Below, one piece after another: positions 34,281 to 39,397 of a DNA stretch of 39,397 nucleotides. The DNA comes from Balneolaceae bacterium (GTDB taxonomy: Bacteria; Bacteroidota; Rhodothermia; Balneolales; Balneolaceae): the NCBI GenBank assembly GCA_007134085.1, contig SLLL01000254.1, positions 1-39,397 of the forward strand. The letters are read 5' to 3'. The position numbers and the translations under genes were made by a program. Below the pieces are notes generated by a model. The model was given only the letters and a program-made list of their open reading frames with translations. It searched no databases and was not told where the DNA came from. Each line of letters opens with the position of its first letter. Within the stretch, counting starts at the first letter, position 1.

Positions 34281-35345
34281 ATGGTGTCCACAAAAATTCC
34301 TATAACAATATTGTGTGGTTTCCTGGGGTCCGGAAAAACCACACTGCTCAACTACATACTCGAACACAATAATGGCAAAAAAGTAGCTGTAATTGTCAAC
34401 GAGTTTGGCGAAGTAAATGTAGATTCCCGACTGGTTAAACATACAACCGAAAAGATGATTGAGCTTTCCAACGGTTGTATTTGCTGCACTCTAAGGGGCG
34501 ACTTGATTGAAGGGGTGAACGATCTTATCCGCAGCCATGAAGTGGATCATATTGTGATTGAGTCCACCGGAATCGGCGAGCCAATTCCGATAGCGCAGGC
34601 ATTTTATGTTCAACCCGAACTGCTTGCGTTGAACCCCGGCTTGCCAAACATTCAGAGCAAAGTTAAGGTAGATGCCATCATCACTGTGGTTGACAGTGCC
34701 CAGTTTTTGGATATGTATCAGAAACACAGCACGGTACCCGGCGATGAATTTAACAGGGGCTATGGCCAGCTTCTGGCTGAGCAGATTGAAGGGGCAGATA
34801 TCCTGATATTGAATAAGGCAGATGCTGCTTCCAAAAGTCAGATAAAAACCCTGCGCGAGCTATTCGCATCCATGAATCCCAGAGCAGATATAATTGAAGC
34901 GCGGTATGGAGAAGTTGATATCAACCGAATTGTTGATACCAATATTTTTGATATCGAAATAGCTGAGCAGTCTTCACTTTGGGTAGCCGAATTGGAGAAA
35001 GGAGAAAGCTCCGAGGCAGATGAGTATGGAATGGAAACCTTTGTCTATAGCACATCTAACCGCTTCGATGAAAGAAAATTAATGGATGCCCTGCAAGAGG
35101 GATTGAGCGATAACATATTTCGCTCAAAAGGTTTAGTTGCCTTAGAAGGTACTGATGATGCTTTTCTGTGGAACCATGCCGGAAGGTTTCTTGAGTTCAA
35201 GCGGATTGGCAGGTTTGCACATCCTGATGATGCGAAGTCTGAGATTGTATTTATCGGCCAATCACTAAACAAAGCTGAATTAACGCAACAGCTTGACTCA
35301 GCTCACAGTTTTCATCTGGCTTTTAATAGTCACCAGCATAAGTAA
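34281..35345 (+). CDS. CobW/G3E GTPase metallochaperone
   Basis: This 354-residue protein of the COG0523 family has Walker A GFLGSGKT (G13-T20), NEFGEVNVD, the metal-binding CxCC motif C66-I-C-C69 (NGCICC), ESTGIGEP, and NKAD for guanine recognition. The C-terminal CobW_C domain covers about 240-350 (SSEADEYGMETFVYSTSNRFDE ... FHLAF). Such GTPases insert or deliver zinc or cobalt to client proteins in the cytoplasm, and many are made under zinc shortage. Its place at the end of a metal cassette (93 bases after the DUF2946-like gene) supports that. No histidine-rich loop is present between CxCC and the C-domain. Zinc is more likely than cobalt, but this is inference. Confidence 0.9.
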   Translation: MVSTKIPITILCGFLGSGKTTLLNYILEHNNGKKVAVIVNEFGEVNVDSRLVKHTTEKMIELSNGCICCTLRGDLIEGVNDLIRSHEVDHIVIESTGIGEPIPIAQAFYVQPELLALNPGLPNIQSKVKVDAIITVVDSAQFLDMYQKHSTVPGDEFNRGYGQLLAEQIEGADILILNKADAASKSQIKTLRELFASMNPRADIIEARYGEVDINRIVDTNIFDIEIAEQSSLWVAELEKGESSEADEYGMETFVYSTSNRFDERKLMDALQEGLSDNIFRSKGLVALEGTDDAFLWNHAGRFLEFKRIGRFAHPDDAKSEIVFIGQSLNKAELTQQLDSAHSFHLAFNSHQHK

Positions 35346-35348
35346 CCC

Positions 35349-35431
35349 GAGTGTACAGATGGTTGATAGCCGTCTATACTCTTCATCCTACAATTAGTCA
35401 CTAGCACGCCAGGGTTGATAGCCCGTGCGTG
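35349..35431 (+). other. Two hairpins with identical TTGATAG loops
   Basis: Hairpin 1 pairs AGATGG (35357-35362) with CCGTCT (35370-35375, one G-T pair) and extends outwards with a few mismatches to about 35350-35382. Hairpin 2 has GGG (35412-35414) and CCC (35422-35424) flanked by CACGC (35405-35409) and GCGTG (35427-35431) around two unpaired bases on each side. Both present the same 7-base loop TTGATAG. They lie between cobW and the ATPase gene at 35481. Confidence 0.6.
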
Positions 35432-35480
35432 TTTTAATCTTCAAAATGAACAAACATCCCGATGTGGAGGAGAATGCCCT

Positions 35481-36182
35481 ATGATTGATATAGAAAACCT
35501 GACCAAATGTTTTGGAAACACAGTTGCTGTGAATAATCTGAAACTGAATGTAGCGAAGGGCGAGATATACTGCCTGCTCGGTGCAAATGGAGCCGGAAAA
35601 ACAACAACCATCAATTCATTGCTGAATCTGGTACAACTGGAGGGTGGTTCAGCCAAAATAGGCGGGATGAATGTTGCAGACGAGCCGCTCAAAACGAAGG
35701 AAAAGCTCACCTATATCCCTGAAAATTTATCCCTTTATCCGTCATTATCGGGCATTGAGAATTTACGGTTTTTCTGCGGGCTATCCGGGATAAAACTATC
35801 CGACAGTAAGGCGGTATCATATTTAAAGGAAGCCGGCTTACAGGTAGATTCTGCCCATAAACGTGTTGGAGGGTATTCTAAAGGGATGAGGCAAAAAGTG
35901 GGCATTGCCCTTGCCATAGCCCGCAGCTCCGAAGTATTGCTGCTTGATGAACCCACAAGTGGGCTTGATCCGGCTGCAAGCAGCGACTTTGCCACACTTC
36001 TTACGGATATGAAGGAAAGAGGTGCAGCAGTTTTGATGGCAACACACGACCTTTTCCGTGCCAAAGAAACCGGCACAAAGATTGGCATAATGAACAGGGG
36101 ATCCCTGGTTGATGAGCTCAACGCAGCAGATGTAACCCACAGCGACCTTGAGAAGATATATCTAAACCATATGAGGGCCTGA
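35481..36182 (+). CDS. ABC-2 transporter ATP-binding protein (NosF-like)
   Basis: The 233-residue protein starts at ATG 35481, preceded by the strong GGAGGAG ribosome-binding site at 35467-35473. An in-frame start at 35415 would add 22 non-homologous residues. Walker A is GANGAGKTT (34-42), the signature is YSKGMRQKVGIALA and Walker B is VLLLDEPTSGLD. The VTYIPENLSLYPSLSGIENLRFF-like segment and ATHDLFRAKE are typical of the NosF/CcmA-type ATPases that pair with ABC-2 permeases. It is followed 2 bases later by the first of two permeases, so the three genes form one exporter. Substrate is unknown. Confidence 0.92.
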   Translation: MIDIENLTKCFGNTVAVNNLKLNVAKGEIYCLLGANGAGKTTTINSLLNLVQLEGGSAKIGGMNVADEPLKTKEKLTYIPENLSLYPSLSGIENLRFFCGLSGIKLSDSKAVSYLKEAGLQVDSAHKRVGGYSKGMRQKVGIALAIARSSEVLLLDEPTSGLDPAASSDFATLLTDMKERGAAVLMATHDLFRAKETGTKIGIMNRGSLVDELNAADVTHSDLEKIYLNHMRA

Positions 36183-36184
36183 TC

Positions 36185-37603
36185 ATGAATATCTATTCCA
36201 TAGCCAGAAATCAACTAACACAACTTGTTCGCGATAAAGTGGTAGCCTCGTTAGGCTTGCTGATACTTCTCTTGCTCGGGGTATCGATAATTACAGGCAT
36301 CAGTTATTACAGTGAAATGTCGGAGCAGCATCATCAGGCAGAAGAGCTTGCACGCATCCAGTGGGAAAAACAGGGAGATAAAAACCCCCACTCAGCAGCC
36401 CATTATGGCACCTTTGCCTTTAAACCGGTAACGGTTCTATCTGTTTTCGAGCCGGGTGTTGATCGTTATACCGGAGTTTCCATTTTTTTGGAAGGGCACA
36501 GGCAAAATTTTGCTGCTTATAGTTTAGCTGAAGATAAAGACAGCTCAAGGCGTTTCGCAGAGCTTACTCCGGCGTTTATCTTTGCTTACCTCTTCCCTCT
36601 TTTTATCATACTCGCAGGCTACCGTTCCATTACCGCCGAAAAAGAATCCGGCATGTACCGTTTTCTGAAAAGCCAGGGGGTGAGCACCGGCCAGCTCATA
36701 GCCGGAAAAACGTTTGGCCTGTGGGCTGTAATCTTGCTTATCTACATCCCTTTTTTGTTGATAGGATTGATTTTTTTGATCATCACAGGGGCAATTGTTG
36801 ATAGTTTGGCCGGATTCCTGTTCATGGGGTTCGTATGGCTGCTCTACTTTGGCGTGGTTGCTCACATCACCATTACGGTATCTGCTCTGGCAAAAAGTTC
36901 GGGTTCATCTATGGTTGTGCTGTTATCCCTTTGGATACTAAGCACACTTCTCGTACCGCGGTTCATAACAAACGTTGCATCCGGTGTGCATCCTGTTCCT
37001 AACACATCAGAATTTTATCAGGCTGTGAGAACCGACCTTTTAGAAGGGATAGATGGGCATAATCCTTACAGTGAGCACAGTGTGGCATTTCGCGATTCAG
37101 TTCTTGCAGCACACGGAGTTGATGATGTAGCCGATCTGCCGTTCAACTTCAGGGGAATGATGCTGCAGGAAGGAGAAGAGTTTGAAAAGAGAATATACGA
37201 CCATCATTTTGCGAAAATAGATGAGATTCACCGTGCTCAAAACCGGCTTTTTTCAATAAGTTCATTCCTGTCGCCAACCATTGCTGCCCGGATGTCGTCG
37301 ATGGCTGTTGCCGGAACGGACATGCACGCCTTCAACCATTTTTCAGCAGAAGCAGAGGCATATCGAATTGAGCTTGTACGCGAATTAAACATGGATTTAA
37401 AAATCAATGCGGTTGGTGACAGAGCTGCAGGCTACACGGCCGGGGCAGACTTTTTTGCCCAAAACATAGCGTTCACGTACGAAAGGCCGGAATCTGTTTT
37501 TGTTAGTTCCACTCAGTTGATGCCACTGTTTATTTCACTTCTCTGGTTTGTTGCATCCATTCTTATTCTCGCTGTTGCGGCTCGTAAAAAGGAGGAGGTA
37601 TAA
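36185..37603 (+). CDS. ABC-2 permease 1 (NosY/DUF3526-like)
   Basis: This 472-residue integral membrane protein has a first membrane helix at about 18-40 (VASLGLLILLLLGVSIITGI) and a large extracytoplasmic region of about 110 residues. Five further helices follow (AFIFAYLFPLFIILAGY, WAVILLIYIPFLLIGLIFLII and others). A second extracytoplasmic region covers about 265-440 and the last helix is at about 445-468. This architecture, with EKESGMYRFLKSQGVS after the second helix, is that of the DUF3526/NosY ABC-2 group. It overlaps the next gene by one base. With its paralogue it most likely forms a heterodimer. Confidence 0.88.
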   Translation: MNIYSIARNQLTQLVRDKVVASLGLLILLLLGVSIITGISYYSEMSEQHHQAEELARIQWEKQGDKNPHSAAHYGTFAFKPVTVLSVFEPGVDRYTGVSIFLEGHRQNFAAYSLAEDKDSSRRFAELTPAFIFAYLFPLFIILAGYRSITAEKESGMYRFLKSQGVSTGQLIAGKTFGLWAVILLIYIPFLLIGLIFLIITGAIVDSLAGFLFMGFVWLLYFGVVAHITITVSALAKSSGSSMVVLLSLWILSTLLVPRFITNVASGVHPVPNTSEFYQAVRTDLLEGIDGHNPYSEHSVAFRDSVLAAHGVDDVADLPFNFRGMMLQEGEEFEKRIYDHHFAKIDEIHRAQNRLFSISSFLSPTIAARMSSMAVAGTDMHAFNHFSAEAEAYRIELVRELNMDLKINAVGDRAAGYTAGADFFAQNIAFTYERPESVFVSSTQLMPLFISLLWFVASILILAVAARKKEEV

Positions 37604-38907
37604 TGATGGCTCACATTTTCTCTTTTGAGTGGCTGCACATTCGTAAATCGGGTGCATTTTGGGGGACAGTTATAGTTTTGCCATTGTTGATTGGATTCAG
37701 CCTATTTTTAGGCAGTGAACGAATCAATCAACAAGAAGAAACCATTGCCGGAATAGTTGCAGAAGAAACTTCTTTTTATGATGGCATGCGAACACAGCTT
37801 GAAGCCATTGAGCGGGGTGATGCCGAGGTTGACGCATGGTTCCAGAACCCGGCCAATCCTTTGGTTTTAGGCCAATTCGGCCAGGCAGGTCGGCATATTT
37901 TTCTTCAGCCTAAGCCGCTGGCACCATTGGCGGCCGGTCAGCTTGATATCCTTCCCTACTACGGCAAAGTGACCCTCACAACTATGGAGCCTCTGAGAGA
38001 TAATGCACTTGAAAATCCATTCATGCAGGTTTCTGGTTCCTTCGATTTTGCATTTGTGCTGGTATGGCTCGTGCCGCTTTTCATAATTGTGATGGGATAT
38101 AACGTGATTTCATCAGAAAGGGAGAGCGGAACCTACGCATTACTCCAGTCTCAACCGGTATCCATCAGGAGCATTTTGATCCAAAAAATGATCTTCCGGT
38201 TTTTACTGGTTTTTGGGATTATCATTCTATCGCTTCTCGTCTGGTCGGTTCTGTTTGGTATTGATCTTTTCAATATACAGGGACTGCAATTAATAGCTGC
38301 TATATCACTCTATGCAGCGTTTTGGTTTGCACTGTGTGTACTGTTTAATCTCTTCCGGACAAGTTCTGCGGTGAACGCGGTTGGGCTTACAGGCCTTTGG
38401 GTATTTTTTCTGCTGATCATTCCCTCTGTTATTTCGCTAATCGTAACTTCCCTGCATCCCGTACCCTCACGTGCTCTTTGGATAACGGAACAGCGCACCA
38501 TTCAACAGTCCGTTCAGGCAGAAGGTGATGCCATTTTCGATACGTGGGTCGTTGATCATCCCGAGGAATTTGTAGAAGGGGATACACCTCAGTTTTACAA
38601 CACCTGGATCAGGCGGTTTGTATGGGCTCAAGCCACAGAAGAGCGCGAACGCGAAGCAGAAAGGCAGTTCGAAGAGCCAAGAGAAAGTCAGGCTCAGCTT
38701 GCCTCCCGTTTGCGGGTATTTTCACCACCGATGACTCTTCAGGCCTGGCTTGAACAAAAAGCCGGTACCGACACAGATCGTCTTCGAAGTCTTGAAAACG
38801 AAATGCGAGCCTTCCAGCAAGAGTGGCAGGAGTTTTTTCTGCCGCGGTTTCAAAGGCTGGAGTTTTTTACATCTGATGAGCTTGCTGATATACCGGCTCC
38901 GCAGTAA
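37603..38907 (+). CDS. ABC-2 permease 2 (NosY/DUF3526-like)
   Basis: This 434-residue paralogue of the preceding permease has the same layout: TM1 at about 18-36 (FWGTVIVLPLLIGFSLFLG), extracytoplasmic region of about 110 residues, five helices from about 145 to 290 (FAFVLVWLVPLFIIVMGYNVI; SERESGTYALLQSQPVS), then a charged extracytoplasmic region (about 295-434). Unlike permease 1, no clear last helix is visible: the C-terminus (WQEFFLPRFQRLEFFTSDELADIPAPQ) is polar, so it may end outside the membrane. The start is the first of two adjacent ATGs (37603, 37606), and a GGAGGAGG ribosome-binding site lies at 37591-37598. Confidence 0.85.
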   Translation: MMAHIFSFEWLHIRKSGAFWGTVIVLPLLIGFSLFLGSERINQQEETIAGIVAEETSFYDGMRTQLEAIERGDAEVDAWFQNPANPLVLGQFGQAGRHIFLQPKPLAPLAAGQLDILPYYGKVTLTTMEPLRDNALENPFMQVSGSFDFAFVLVWLVPLFIIVMGYNVISSERESGTYALLQSQPVSIRSILIQKMIFRFLLVFGIIILSLLVWSVLFGIDLFNIQGLQLIAAISLYAAFWFALCVLFNLFRTSSAVNAVGLTGLWVFFLLIIPSVISLIVTSLHPVPSRALWITEQRTIQQSVQAEGDAIFDTWVVDHPEEFVEGDTPQFYNTWIRRFVWAQATEEREREAERQFEEPRESQAQLASRLRVFSPPMTLQAWLEQKAGTDTDRLRSLENEMRAFQQEWQEFFLPRFQRLEFFTSDELADIPAPQ

Positions 38908-38990
38908 AGAGCATATCCAAATAATTAAAAGCCATTCTAAAAAAAAATAGATGTTGGCTGAACACATAAACAAAAAACCTTCAAAAGCTT

Positions 38991-39397
38991 ATGAACCGTA
39001 AATCATTTCTCAAAACATCTGCCCTTGGAATAGGCGCCTTGTTTCAAATGCCTTTTTCGGGTGAGCAATTTAGCGCTTTGGAGATGTATGAAGCCTTTAA
39101 CCGGAATGCATCAACCGGCCAGGTTTACGATGTGCTGATTATTGGCGGAAGTTTTGCGGGGTTATCCGCTGCCATGGGCTTGGGACGCTGTCTCAGATCA
39201 GTTTTGGTTATTGATGAAGGCCTGGCGAGGAACCGAACATCACCAAGTGCAAATAATCTCTTCAGCCGCGATGGACAAAACCCGGAGAAAGTAAGGAATG
39301 AAGCTAAAGACCAGTTGCAGCAGTATAAAGAATACCTCAGCATGATAAGCGGCAGGCTAGAGGCGATATCACAAGAAGATGACACTTTTGAAGTTCA
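38991..39397 (+). CDS. Thioredoxin-reductase-like FAD/NAD(P) oxidoreductase (partial, N-terminus)
   Basis: This open frame of 135 complete codons runs off the right edge. It begins MNRKSFLKTSALGIGALF, a Tat-like signal in which the usual RR is RK, so export of a folded flavoprotein is possible but weakly supported. After a linker comes VYDVLIIGGSFAGLSAAMGLGR, the FAD-binding GxGxxG-type loop, and VIDEGLARNRTSPSANNLFSRDG. This phrase matches the 'RNAPA-H-HGFLTRDG' segment of thioredoxin-reductase-like oxidoreductases without the standard CxxC. The visible part has no CxxC pair. It starts 83 bases after the second permease. Confidence 0.78.
   Translation, partial: MNRKSFLKTSALGIGALFQMPFSGEQFSALEMYEAFNRNASTGQVYDVLIIGGSFAGLSAAMGLGRCLRSVLVIDEGLARNRTSPSANNLFSRDGQNPEKVRNEAKDQLQQYKEYLSMISGRLEAISQEDDTFEV

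Overview
The window looks like ordinary chromosomal DNA of moderate-to-low GC from a member of the Bacteroidota/Balneolota/Rhodothermota (FCB) group. The reasons are weak or absent Shine-Dalgarno sequences at many starts, a very large secreted protein built of lamin-tail and Ig-like modules with an FlgD-like C-terminus, a B12-dependent MetH beside MetF, and ABC-2 permeases with large extracytoplasmic regions. The lineage call is an inference from gene content; no rRNA or tRNA gene was seen. I saw no insertion sequence, phage or CRISPR array.

Region 1 (1-5.9 kb): the start of a BadF/BadG-type sugar kinase, then metF and metH in divergent orientation (the folate/B12 branch of methionine synthesis), then an SDR dehydrogenase. 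Region 2 (5.9-13.3 kb): small housekeeping and accessory genes, namely a gamma-glutamylcyclotransferase-like protein, a DinB-like protein, a secreted alpha/beta hydrolase, a secreted protein with a perfect 36-bp tandem repeat, glycyl-tRNA synthetase, aspartate-semialdehyde dehydrogenase and a small unknown. This region also holds a tandem palindromic repeat array with compensatory stem changes, and a decayed copy of the 3' end of glyS lying about 1 kb from the intact gene.

Region 3 (13.4-23.1 kb): a strong hairpin/terminator sits in front of an 8-kb gene for a 2672-residue secreted protein with seven lamin-tail modules. It is followed at once by a gamma-glutamyltransferase that lacks a signal peptide. 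Region 4 (23.1-30.5 kb): a SirB1-type protein on the minus strand, then a three-gene unit of two tandem GCS2 (glutamate-cysteine-ligase-like) enzymes fused to CBS pairs and an aspartoacylase/succinylglutamate-desuccinylase-type deacylase, then scpB and a small exported protein.

Region 5 (30.5-35.3 kb) is the best candidate for a poorly described system. It is a compact metal-handling cassette: a MerC-type membrane protein with a His-rich tail, a ribbon-helix-helix regulator carrying a CxxC...CxxC metal site, a LolD/MacB-type ATPase, an FtsX-type permease with about 25 histidines in its periplasmic loop, a DUF3299-like exported protein, a DUF2946-like small protein and a CobW/G3E GTPase. Two adjacent palindromes about two helical turns apart lie just upstream of the first gene. 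Region 6 (35.3-39.4 kb): twin hairpins with identical loops precede a NosF-like ATPase and two NosY/DUF3526-like permeases, then the start of a Tat-like thioredoxin-reductase-type flavoprotein cut by the window end.
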